Shown piece by piece: positions 1 to 10,024 of a DNA stretch of 64,000 nucleotides; positions within the stretch are counted from its first letter, which is position 1, and each line of letters begins with the position of its first letter. A program made the translations under genes and the position numbers. The stretch comes from Gentiana macrophylla (lineage: Eukaryota > Streptophyta > Magnoliopsida > Gentianales > Gentianaceae): contig CM047807.1 in NCBI GenBank assembly GCA_026214975.1, forward strand, positions 70,473,824 to 70,537,823, read 5' to 3'. The notes beneath the pieces are model-generated. The model worked only from the letters and a program-made list of their open reading frames with translations. It searched no databases and was not told the DNA's origin.

Positions 1-1520
1 GGATACTTTTGGAAAGTCGAGCTGAGGACTTTAAACTCAGAACTACTTCTTTAAATCCCTTAGGATTTCTTTTTAGGATTTTAGGTTTTTCTTTCTTTGA
101 GTCAAATAAGAGTAACGTGAAATATGTTGAGGTTTTTTATTTTGCCGTGTTCCGATGGCCATTGGGCTAAGGATGTGCAAAACTTTTTTACTCAATATAG
201 GCCACGTGAATTAGAGTTCCGTAGGAGAGTCGAAAAATTGCTAAAGAAAAGGAAATTTAGCAAACAATCTTAAGATGGAAGCATTAAGAGAGCTTGAGAA
301 TTACTGAAAATGTAACAGAGGATGATTGGTGCGAACAAGAACAATCTTGGTCAAATTCTAAAACTTTTTAGGTGATCCAAGTGAAAATCCAAAGTGATGT
401 GCAATTCATTCTGCAATTATCCTTATCTTTCCCTTTACACTTTTTCACCTTCAAACTTTTCGATCCTCTCACCAATCTGCCCCAACAGTTCACATTTCTA
501 ACCATTCTTTCATCGCCTCTCTTTCTTTCCATCCGTTTCACTCTCCCACCCAATCCCATTCCCTTAAACAATTTTAAACCCACCCAAAATACAATTTCTT
601 ACCCACCCTTTATCTTTTCTTCCCATCCTTCTGTGTATCTTTTTCTAAACCAATCATACTCTCAACCTCCATTTTGTTTACAAAATACCTTTGTGTTGCG
701 GAATTTGAAATATTGCTCAGCTTTAAGGATTATCTTTTATCATTTTGATTTTCATGATCCTAGTTGGGGTAAGTGTAGCTCTGACCCTAGCTAGATTTTA
801 AAGGTTTTTGGTTCGATCAAAGTACAACTTATCTTTCTCCCGGAAGTTTTAAATTTCACATTTTTCCGTCTATTCGGTATTTCTAGATGATAAGTTTTGT
901 TACGAACTATCACACCGATCGACCTTGTTGATGACGGTTATGACTTTTACGTGATACATTGGGTTATTAGTAATTTTGAGGAGTAGCTACATCTCCCTAA
1001 GTTGTTGATATCCAATGCAAGCGGGAAGTTTCTACGTTAAGTGTTTAATTTTATCTTTAGCCAATAGGCCGCATTCAATCTGTTATACCTTACCAAGTTT
1101 CTCTTTTCCTAGATTGAATACCTTTTCGATCGAGTCACCCTCGTGTTTTCCCACTTGGGGTAATGCTTTTGATCTTTGTCTTCTCCCCGGTTTTAAGAAT
1201 ATCTAGGCGGTGGCGGTTGTAGATGAAGACCACCATCTTTAGTTGCTTGTTTATTTTCTTTCTATTTAGTATTTTCTTGTCTTTGGTTGTATAAAATAAA
1301 GTGGCTTAAAATGTTTTTCGGTATTCATACCTCATTCACGCCACATTATTTTAGAACTTCCATAGACATGGTGTTATTAACGGTTTAGTGGAGTGTGTTT
1401 GCTTATCCGAGGTTTTCACTTGCTTCTCCACTACGTCTTGACATTTACTCCGATATTGTTCCTTTACTTGAGAGCCGTTTCCAGAGCTAAGTCTTTTTCT
1501 TAACTTCTCATTTATTTTTG

Positions 1521-1557
1521 TCATTGAGGACAATGCCATGTTTAAGTGGGGGGTAGG
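1521..1557 (+). other. ATTGAGGACAATG motif plus internal polypurine-like tract
   Basis: TCATTGAGGACAATGCC is followed by TTTAAGTGGGGGGTAGGAG at 1541-1559. The tract is nearly the same as the polypurine tract next to the LTR at 2471-2487. Tat/Athila relatives often carry this motif well upstream of the 3' LTR. It could act as a second plus-strand primer site, but that is inference. Confidence 0.55.
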
Positions 1558-2470
1558 AGACTTAGCTATGTTATGATTGAAATTTGAATGAAACGGTAGA
1601 AAAATTGAAAAATTGAAAATTTGAATAAATACCATATTATTTATCTCGTACCCTTAGAATTGTGAGTTCCTAGCTAAGAATTGATAGGAAAGGAACCAAG
1701 TTTCATGAGTACGTGATCATTTTATACTTATGTTAGGTAAATTTAAGGATATTCATGCTCGTTTTTGCAAGTAGTATTTATTATTCAATTACTCAACCTG
1801 TGAATCGAGTATACCGCGCAAATCATAATAACTGAAGAAAGTATGTGTACATCGTATAGATGATTGGTTATGTAAACTTAGTGTCGATACTTATTGGCTG
1901 ATGTATTCTTATCTTCTTGCCAACAAAAGCAGAGTAATAAGCTTGAGACGTACCTGTGTTTTAGCAAAATGATAGACACTGGGCTTGTAGTAACATTACC
2001 AAAGTAGCCCCGCGCTTGTGGTAATATTCGATGCTATACATGATCTAAGAAAGGGGATACTCTAAAAGTTTTCTTCCTTGAGATTAATAGTATTTGAAAA
2101 ATATGAAGATATGAAAAATATTCAACTCTTTAAGAGGCTTTGAGTAGTACTCGGTCTCAAGTCCAAAACCCTATAGATACGCTCTTGCTTATTGCTCTAG
2201 TGCTTCAAAAATTTAAAGGCTTGAGAAGTATGAATCGAGGTTGGTAGGTTGAGATTACGAAGTTGGCATAAACTCTAATCTTGCTACGAATATATAAAAC
2301 TAAATGCACATGCACACGTCACTTCGATTCATAGTGAGTAGTGAATAATGGATATCTTATGAGCATGACTAGTATGAGTTGACTTAAGCTTCTTGCGTAA
2401 GTATGACCTGACCATGGGAAATGTTGTCTTGGGAAATGACTTATTGATGCTTTGTTCGGGACGATCAAAG

Positions 2471-2487
2471 TCTAAGTGGGGGGTAGT
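2471..2487 (+). promoter_or_regulatory. Polypurine tract of the Tat/Athila-type element
   Basis: TCTAAGTGGGGGGTAGT directly precedes the LTR start TGATGACGG. Its position and G-run fit the plus-strand primer of reverse transcription. Confidence 0.7.
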
Positions 2488-2850
2488 TGATGACGGTCAA
2501 ATTATACCCGTAAATGTCATCAACATTATCCTTAAATCGAGATTAATAATGTATATTTCATATTAAATCACTCGTTTATATTTATTATTTAATGTTAAGT
2601 GATTATTAATATGATATTTGGTATTTAGCCGTTTTCATTATTAAAAGCCGATTTATTGTGCGATAAATGCTGATTTTGTAGATCACGACAAATCGAGAGG
2701 ATTAATGTCATTCAATCAATGGATCTCAAGATAATAAGGAAGAAAATCGGAGCATTAATCAAGAGATAAATTAGAAAAATCATCAACACGCATAGCGTGG
2801 AGTGGGGAGCAAGCGGGGAAGAAAACGTGGAGAACTTGGAAAATCCAGGT

Positions 2851-2906
2851 TCGGTCGACCGAGCCTCATGCTTCGGTCGACCGAGTGCTTCCCTTCGGTT
2901 GACCGA
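2851..2906 (+). repeat. Three 22-bp palindromic units upstream of the LTR TATA box
   Basis: TCGGTCGACCGA occurs at 2851 and 2873, and TCGGTTGACCGA at 2895. The starts are exactly 22 bp apart and each 12-bp near-palindrome is followed by a 10-bp spacer. The array ends about 75 bp before the TATA box, which suggests promoter binding sites; that role is inference. Confidence 0.8.
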
Positions 2907-2980
2907 GCCTCTGGTCAGGGGCGGTTTCTGACTTTAATCGTGTTTATCCTCTAGATCCTTCCTAAGTCGGCCGAAACTCC

Positions 2981-2988
2981 TATATAAG
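2981..2988 (+). promoter_or_regulatory. TATA box of the Tat/Athila-type LTR
   Basis: TATATAAG follows GAAACTCC about 490 bp into the LTR, a normal place for the U3 promoter of a 1.8-kb LTR. Confidence 0.55.
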
Positions 2989-3428
2989 CAAGCAGCTACG
3001 AGAATTGTAATATACACCTTTCATACTTTAGAATATAATTCTACTTTGATATTTTAATGCAATGTAGCATAAGTAGATTGAAGGTTTCCAGCAATTTAAA
3101 GGCTGCGAGTTATGTAAGCCTTTATTTTCTGTTTCTTTTCTTTTAAGTAATTAATCCCTCCCAATTATGCTTTATTGTTTGAGTTAGTTAATTCATAGCT
3201 AGATGATGTAGATCTAGGCTATGACGTTAGGGATGTGGCGACTCCTTGTCTATGGGGATCCCATAACCTACGTCATCTACTTAGTTTCTATCCATGAATC
3301 TGCATTGTTTAATTAATGCGTATCTAAGTTAGTTTATATGAATACTGTGCGAATTACTGTTTAATCTGTTGTGTATGATGAAACGCTGAGAGATACGTTC
3401 AGGGATGTAATCTGGGGACGAAATTGAT

Positions 3429-3484
3429 TCGGGTGACCGAATGAGTTCACTCGGTCGACCGAGCCCACCTATTCGGTCGACCGA
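3429..3484 (+). repeat. Second array of three 22-bp palindromic units inside the LTR
   Basis: TCGGGTGACCGA at 3429 and TCGGTCGACCGA at 3451 and 3473 repeat with the same 22-bp spacing as the array at 2851-2906. This copy lies about 450 bp downstream of the TATA box, so it would be transcribed into the RNA. Its match to the first array in core, number of units and spacing is seen directly. Confidence 0.8.
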
Positions 3485-4295
3485 GCCCTGTTTTCATCCG
3501 TTAAATAGCCACGTCTTTATGGTTAGGTTATCTTAATATAATTTATTATCTCAGTAGGTATGGCTATGGCTACGTTACTCGCTTAGTTTAATTAAAACGT
3601 GTAAGAAGGAAATACCGATATAAAACTCTTGGTAGGCTCAAGAATTGATCTTGGACGTTCGGCGTTATCTAGGTAGGTTTATATTTGGGAATTGCATGCA
3701 CCGCTTATACGCACGTCGTAGATTAGCATGAGACTATAACTTGGTAATTGCTAGTTGGACAAGAGCTTGAGTAATCGTTTAGGAAATACGCCTAACCATA
3801 GGAATGTTGCTCTGAGCGAGGTGTACGGTCAATATCGGCATCCTTAGAAGTCGTAGCGTGTGAGTTATATGAGATGGAGGCACCAAAAGCGAAGTCACGT
3901 AACAATATCACAGTTGATTTAGTGACTTACCGGTGCTAAGTCAAGTTAAAGAGGATGACTCTGTAGCCAATCTAAGATAGATACAAGCGGATTGACGGTT
4001 AATAAGTTCGATTTATTATATAAATTATCTAGGTCCAAACGATAAAGACTATAATTGGGGAGGTTAATTACGTTGTGTCGAGTCGTGTCTTTACCTTTCT
4101 GTCTTATGTTGGTCGTAGACCGCCTCTATGTCCTTGACATGTTTAATTAATTGTTTGTATATAAGATGATCCACAATTGGTTCCCTGTGGGATCGACCTT
4201 GATTCACTATAGCTATACTACGATGGGCCTAGTCCTCTTGCTAGTATTGGTTTATGGTGGTCAAGTATATTATAACCTGATTGACCACGTCATCA

Positions 4296-4677
4296 ATCAT
4301 GTGGACGCTCGTCCATTGACGATCACATCTTGATTTTTCCATCTTTATCTCATTGATTTCTTTCCTTATCTCTTCCAATCTTCCATATCTTTGATTGATC
4401 CTCTCTCATCTCGAAATTAGCTCTTTAGGATCACCTTTTCCATCATTAATTGGGTATCTACACAAGGATCAAAACATACCAAAGTGTAACATATTTCCAA
4501 AATAATATAAAATCATAATTTAAGCACATAATTCGTTACGTTTTGCAGTTTAACTATTAAAAACATCATTTACTCAATATTTACATATATAGCTCAAAAT
4601 CTATGAAAATCATACGAATGTAGGGGAAATTGATATAGAAAATATATATAAAAATCACTATAATTTAGCCCTTAACA
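4296..4677 (-). mobile_element. Truncated LTR of another element, minus strand
   Basis: Read on the minus strand from 4677, the sequence begins TGTTAAGGGCTAAATTATAG and continues AT-rich, like the start of a plant LTR. Its right edge coincides with the abrupt start of homology between 4678 and 15234, so 4677/4678 is probably an insertion boundary in the SIRE-like copy. Its left edge is cut by the Tat-type LTR. No coding capacity is seen. Family is not assigned. Confidence 0.45.
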
Positions 4678-5422
4678 CCTACTGAGGCTGCTGGAACACT
4701 TCAACATGCTGAATTGAACCCTAAGATCACTGAAAGGATAAATCTACTGGAGCAAACATCGCAAGGAAGGATCACAGCTGTGGACACCAGGACTGAAATA
4801 ATGGAAGGGCAACTGAACAGCCTAGTGCTCACACAGGAAAGTGTACATGGCATGTTGTCCCGTTTTGTTGATGATGTCAATAAGGGGAAGAGAGCCAAAC
4901 AGCAGTTGCAAAAGAGGCTGCCAGAATATTTGCTAAGAAAAGATGGGAAGATGATACAAATGATTGTAGGGAGCCTGCACCTGGCAGACTTCCACTTACT
5001 GATGATCTTCTCAAAGAATACAAGAGAGTCTACAACAGCAAAGAAGACATTTTCATGATAAAGGTTTCCATGAGGGACTCAATTCTTTTCGTGGACTTAA
5101 GTTTTGGGAAACAAGGGTCAAAGCCTTGAGGGTAGCACACAAAGGTGGAGGTGGAAGAGGTGGTAGAGGTGGAAGGAGTTTACCTACCACAAATGCAAAG
5201 GAGTCACTGAATGAGTTTAAAGAAGTTTACATGCGGTTAGGATTTAGAGTATATCAGATAAATCTAACTCTACATGAAGCATGGCATTGGTGGAAACAAG
5301 TGAATCCTCATATTGATTTCTCTCGGATTGAAAATGAATGGATGAGAGATATGATCAGAGAGATAAGAACTTACCAAGAGCAAGTGGAGAGGGCAAGGGA
5401 AGAAAGGGTAAGAAGAGAATAG
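4678..5422 (+). pseudogene. C-terminal fragment of the SIRE-like env-like ORF (second copy)
   Basis: This stretch matches 15234-15962 nearly base for base with small indels that change frame, so the reading is split into short ORFs (4714-5058, 5126-5422). It carries the end of the coiled-coil region, a Gly/Arg-rich run (GGGGRGGRGGR) and the C-terminal NEWMRDMIREIRTYQEQVE block. The start is truncated by the minus-strand LTR at 4677. It is a relic of a second element sharing the LTR at 5587. Confidence 0.8.
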
Positions 5423-5572
5423 ATCAGCATACTACTTCTATTTTATCTTTGCTGATTCTAGTCTGTAATAACTTTGAACAAATGATTATAATGAGAAATA
5501 ACCAAGTTTGTTCTTCTTTTTTTATTTTAATCTTTTTGCTTTGCTGTTAGGAGAGGGTATTGGCATCATCAC

Positions 5573-5586
5573 CAAAAGGGGGAAAT
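5573..5586 (+). promoter_or_regulatory. Polypurine tract before the left SIRE-like LTR
   Basis: CAAAAGGGGGAAAT directly precedes TGTTGGACTT at 5587. A polypurine tract belongs before a 3' LTR, so its presence here shows that this LTR once ended another copy. Confidence 0.7.
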
Positions 5587-7274
5587 TGTTGGACTTATTT
5601 TTAAGTTTTAGTGATGAGTGCCAGACTAGCTCTAATAGTGCAAAGGCAAAAAGATGTCTAATTCAAATGTATAGGTTTATTAGAGTTTGATTTTGTATAG
5701 GTTTGATCAAACAAGCACTGTAATGGTCAGCTGATTTATATCAACAGACTGGTCTATATCAGTAGGGTAACGAGGTCAGTAGACTAGTCAGGAACCTGCT
5801 GAAGACTGAAGGCTGAGGGCTCAAACTCAGTTAATGAAAGCTAAGGGATCAAACTTAGTAATTAAAGTCAAGGATATGGAATCAGAATTTAGGGAAGTCT
5901 GTGATGACCTAAATCGATTACATATACCTTTGTATACAAGGTCTAAGTTCCATAAGTTGGATGGTGACTGGAACTTAGTTATGATTAAATGGTGTAATCT
6001 AACTTCACAAATAAAAGTTAGATAAAGGAAGTCAGCTGCATTGTGTTTTAAACACATCAAATTATGGTTCAGCTGACTGATATGTATCTCAACAGACTGA
6101 TGAACCTGCTGATACATATACCTCGGTTTATTCAAGATTACATTGGAAGCAAACAAGGATAATAACAACTAACAACCTCTAATTTTATCAAACAAATCAA
6201 TGGTTGAGATTAAAGGGACGTTGGGATGATTCAGGATTTCATCCAATGGATACAAGACAAAGGATAGACATACTGCATTTCTAAAAAGCGATCGTGTGTC
6301 GATTTATGAGCAAGTGTGAAAGCATGTCAAAAGGGACAAAATCTGGAACGGCTATATTTGAATTTTGAATACAAGTCACAAGGGTTCCTACCTATAAATA
6401 GAGGAATCCAAATTCAGAAGAAAGATGATGATTGATGAAAAAATAAGAAATAATCCTGAGCTTCAAATTTTGATCAAGAAATCACCCTGCTGAGCCTACT
6501 GAGCTTAAGTCTACTGATCCAGAGAAAATCTTCAAGTGTAATCTGCAATCAAGCTACATCAAGTTTACACACTTGAAGATATCAAGCTGCTGATCATATC
6601 ATCCTGATCAAGCTGCTGCAATAGAATCATTTACTTGATTCAATCTTTATTTTACAAGAAATCTATTTAAGACAGTGAAGCACTTCTGTGTGAAAGATTG
6701 TTGTTTGTGGTGGAGCTGGTGAAGAGGCAATCCTACCCTTCAAGGACCAGTGGAAGACTTTGGAGCAGCAATCCTACCTGTTCCTAGTTTTCAGTTTGTG
6801 AAGCCATAGCTATTGGTGAAGGACAAACATCTTAGGGATTTTTGTAATAGCTACATCAAGAATCTCTCTAGTGAATTACCTCCAACATCACAGGAGAAGA
6901 GTGGACTGACAGGACTACACCACCTGGAACCACTATAAAATCTGCCTACTTACATTCTGCACTTACATTCTGCATTTAGTTTATTACACACATCAACCTA
7001 CTGAATCTAGCAACTGAACTCACACACATACACAACTGAGTATCTAATACTTGGTATCATATTTAACAACAAGTAATAATGCTTAATTTTGATATAATTC
7101 CGCTGCAAAAATTCAGTATATTTAATAGTCGTGCAGACCATCGAGTATCGACAAACTCATGAAGTATCGACATCTTTGTTGAAGTGGCTGAGTTTGTCAA
7201 CTTCAAAAGTTTTAAGTGTTAAGTTTATTCACCCCTCCTCTAAACTTAACCAAAGCCTTTTCAAGTGACCAAAA
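5587..7274 (+). repeat. Left LTR of the SIRE-like element (1,688 bp)
   Basis: It starts TGTTGG and ends CCAAAA, a decayed form of the CCAACA found at the end of the right LTR, so the ends were once perfect inverted repeats. It aligns along its length with 16148-17845, with many substitutions and small indels. It holds a TATA box at 6393 and is followed by a tRNA-Met primer site at 7277. It serves as the 3' end of the partial copy on its left and the 5' end of the element on its right. Confidence 0.85.
6393..6401 (+). promoter_or_regulatory. TATA box in the left SIRE-like LTR
   Basis: TATAAATAG follows GGTTCCTACC; the same motif occurs at the matching place in the right LTR (16962-16970). Confidence 0.6.
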
Positions 7275-7276
7275 TT

Positions 7277-7288
7277 TGGTATCGGAGC
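7277..7288 (+). promoter_or_regulatory. Primer binding site (tRNA-Met type) of the SIRE-like element
   Basis: TGGTATCGGAGC lies two bases after the LTR end. It is complementary to the 3' end of initiator tRNA-Met except for G in place of A in TGGTATCAGAGC. Confidence 0.75.
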
Positions 7289-7380
7289 AGTGCTTCTGTT
7301 CTGAAGTAATCCTACTTGTTGTGCTTGTGAAAATACTTTGAAAACTTTTTCAAGTCACTGATTTTCAAAGCTTTGCATCA

Positions 7381-9076
7381 TGGATAACAACCAGTATGCT
7401 AGAACTATGCTGATGTGTTCTTTAGATAGATTTGATTAGTATAAACGTCGTATGCAGGCTTATCTAGCTGCAACACATGATGAGATGATGGATGTCTTGT
7501 GAGATGGACCAACTGAAATTACCAAGTCGATAATGAGTGGGTGATGAGACACAGTACATTCCAAAACCAAAAAGGGAATGGACTGTTGAAGATAGAAAGA
7601 GAGCAAATCTCAACAATATTGCTATTCATATCATTTATAGAACTTTGGATAACAATATGTACATGAAGGTGAAAGATTGCAAAACTGCAAAAGAACTTTG
7701 GGACAAATTGCAATTAATTTGTGAAGGCACTGATGCAATTAAGAAGAATAAAATCAGTGTGGCCAAGATGAAACCAAATGAAACCATTGAACAGATGGAA
7801 TCAAGGATCAATGTAATTATGGATGAACTCACCTTGATGAGTGTGAAGTATTCACAAGAAGAGATAAATACAAAGATCTTGGAAGCATTACCTGCCAAAG
7901 AAATTTGGAAGATGAAGGAGACTGCAATAAAAGAAATGAGGAGTTTGCATGAAGAAGACACCTTCAAATTAATTTCAGATCTTAAAGCTTATGAATTCAG
8001 CAAGAAGATTATACCTGAAACTGAAAAAGAAGAGCCAAAGACCACTGCATTGGCTGCTTCACATCAAGAAGAAGCATCAGAAGGCCAAGATGATCTGATG
8101 AATGAAATGCAAGAGCAGATTGCTCTACTGAGCAAGAAAATCAGGATGATGAAAGCTGGAAAGGGTTCTCCTAGGAATTTCAATAAGAAATTCAATGAAA
8201 AGAAGAAGGATGAACCAAAGAAAGATAATGATTACTTGTGCTTTCATTGCAAGAAGCCAGGACACTTCAAACTGATCGTGTCACGAGTTAAAACAGAAAA
8301 AGGAACATGATTATCTTTGCTTTAACTGCAAGAAACCTGGACATTTTAGACCTGATTGTCCTGACCAACTGAAGACCAAGAGCCAACAAAGAAGACATGG
8401 CAAGAAGGCTATGGTTGCTGAGGATGAATCTGGGTATGAAGTAGAGTCAGAAAAGGGAAATGAATCTGATGACACAACACTTGTTGCTGAGATGGAAGAT
8501 TATGCTTTAATGGCTAATATGGACGAAAGAGAAGAGGTATACAATTCTGTATCAATAAACACTCCTGCTGGAAGTGATTGTGAATCAACTTGTGGTTCAA
8601 ATCCTAGAAATTTTGACAATGAAGAAGCTTTGGATGCCATCCTTAATCAACTGAAGATAATACAATCTGGTTATGAGATTGTGAATGCTAAAAAAGAAGC
8701 TCTTCAATCAGAAGTTGAAAAATTAAATGCTGAATTAAGAATTCTCAAAGGTAAGGAAAAAGAAGGTGGACAGAATCAACATAAGCCTGATGTGCATTCA
8801 GTAGCCTCTGAGTCTGCTGAACCATCTTGTTCCTCCACTGCATTCAAATCTGGAAAGTCTTATGGTGCTAGAACAGGGCTTGGATTTGGAACTCAACAAT
8901 CCAATAAGAGTGGATCCAGTAAGGTCATTGAACCTAGTACCAGAATTGGTCCTAAGTTTGTGCCTGCACAAGATACAACTCCCAAAAGGGTTGCTGAGGC
9001 AGTAAAGCGTACTGAGAATGCTTCAAGGAAGCAATATCATAAATCAAAGAAGTCAATGACTCTAATAAAAGAATAA
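7381..9076 (+). pseudogene. gag: gag of the SIRE-like copia element, broken
   Basis: Gag forms the retrotransposon particle and binds RNA. The reading starts at ATG 7381 (MDNNQYARTM) but meets stops at 7438 and about 7501. A good reading resumes with WTVEDRKRANLNNIAIHIIY and CKTAKELWDKL, which are gag (UBN2-type) signatures. Two zinc knuckles follow in tandem: CFHCKKPGHF at about 8240, which loses its last cysteine at a frame change, and CFNCKKPGHFRPDC at about 8320. The C-terminal part (8411-9076) is acidic, with a likely coiled coil around QSEVEKLNAELRILK. Start choice rests on distance from the primer site. At least two frameshifts and two stops mark it as dead, although some may be sequencing errors. 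Confidence 0.8.
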
Positions 9077-10024
9077 ATCTAAAAATAGGATCTGCTTGTG
9101 CCTTTTAGACTGGGTGATAGCGAGACCACTACCAAGTCTATTTGGACCCTTTGAAAGGTAAAAACCAGAAATATTCCAAGAATAAGAATCCTAAATCCAA
9201 AAATGCAAATCATTCTAGGATACTTATCTCGGGGAAAGGTAGATTGTTCCCTATTGATGATGATTGGAATATTTCGCACTTTTCGCTAGAAAGCAGACAA
9301 GTATAACCCACTTGCTAGGTAGGGTAAAACCTAAGCAATGGAATCAACAGAGGACTCAGCAGAGGACTTATACAAGACCTCAGCAGGGACCTCAGCAGAG
9401 TCCATATTACAGGGATGTTCCTAACAGACAGCAAACCAATGGTCATACTAATGCTTCTAACAACAGAAATCACTTTAAACAACATTACACACCAAAAGGC
9501 CAGAAAACTTATGTGAATCCTACACAACCAACTGTTAGAACTTATGGATGTGTGAAATAGATGTCTGAACCAAAGTATGACACTTTTCAAAGAAGACCTT
9601 ATGGAAATTTTCCAAGGGTAAATAGACAAAATCAAGCTTCAAGTCAAAGACTAAGCAATCAACAAGTCACTGATCCAGAATGTGTTGAAGTTTTGGAAAG
9701 ATTCAATGACTTAAAGGTTTCTGATTCTGCCCCTGCTGAACACCCTGTTGATGATACTACTGATGCAACAACTGAAGAAGTTCAAGGATCTACTGAACCC
9801 GATGTTTAAGAAACAACAGACCCTACTGAAGATGATGTTCCAGAGAATCAATCTAAATAGAATCCAGAATGGTTAAGGGATCACCCTGCTGAACAAGTCA
9901 TTGGCAACATACAGCAAGGTGTGAGGACTAGAAGACAACTAGAAGTAATGTTTACTTGTTTTCTATCTCAAATGGAACCTAAAGTTGTTGAAGAAGCAAT
10001 TTCAGATCCAGATGGATAATTGCA
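9077..10024 (+). pseudogene. pol remnant where protease and integrase are missing
   Basis: Between the gag end and the RT there is under 1 kb, where an intact copia pol has roughly 2 kb of protease plus integrase. I find no D-[ST]-G protease motif, no HHCC zinc finger and no D-D-E integrase block. The first part (9077-9560) is Asn/Lys/Gln-rich with repeated TQQRT/QQGPQQ-like runs and stops. From 9561 the reading PECVEVLERFNDLKVSDSAP to PEWLRDHPAEQVIGN looks like the linker normally found between integrase and RT, again broken by stops near 9809, 9858 and 10017. An internal deletion removed the protease-integrase block. Confidence 0.65.

Larger units (their letters stand above)
1..2487 (+). 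mobile_element. 3' non-coding internal region of a Ty3/gypsy (Tat/Athila-type) element
   Basis: The window opens just downstream of where pol of a Tat/Athila-type element would end. The opening sequence (GTCGAGCTGAGGACTTTAAAC, from about 17) resembles the post-pol linker of these elements. No ORF in this 2.5 kb reads like a known protein; the longest (372-794) is low-complexity and unsupported. A conserved ATTGAGGACAATG motif followed by a purine tract lies near 1522-1557, and a second purine tract abuts the LTR at 2488. In this lineage the interval usually carries an optional env-like ORF or non-coding DNA. Here it is non-coding or fully decayed. The gag-pol part lies outside the window. Confidence 0.6.
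2488..4295 (+). repeat. 3' LTR of the Tat/Athila-type element (1,808 bp)
   Basis: The LTR begins TGATGACGGTCAA and ends TTGACCACGTCATCA, so its ends are inverted repeats (TGATGACG.../...CGTCATCA) within a TG...CA frame. A polypurine tract precedes it. It has a TATA box (2981), two arrays of 22-bp palindromic units, and a TCCCTGTGGGATCGACC block near 4184 that is typical of the 3' part of plant gypsy LTRs. The five bases after it (ATCAT, 4296-4300) would be the target duplication, but the left partner is outside the window. A 60-residue ORF at 4151-4333 crosses the LTR end and is not a gene. Confidence 0.75.

Noticed and set aside
372..794. 140-residue ORF in the first kilobase
   Set aside because: Phe/Leu/Pro-rich translation of a pyrimidine-rich stretch, no domain, overlapping ORF on the other strand, and the region is the non-coding tail of a gypsy element.
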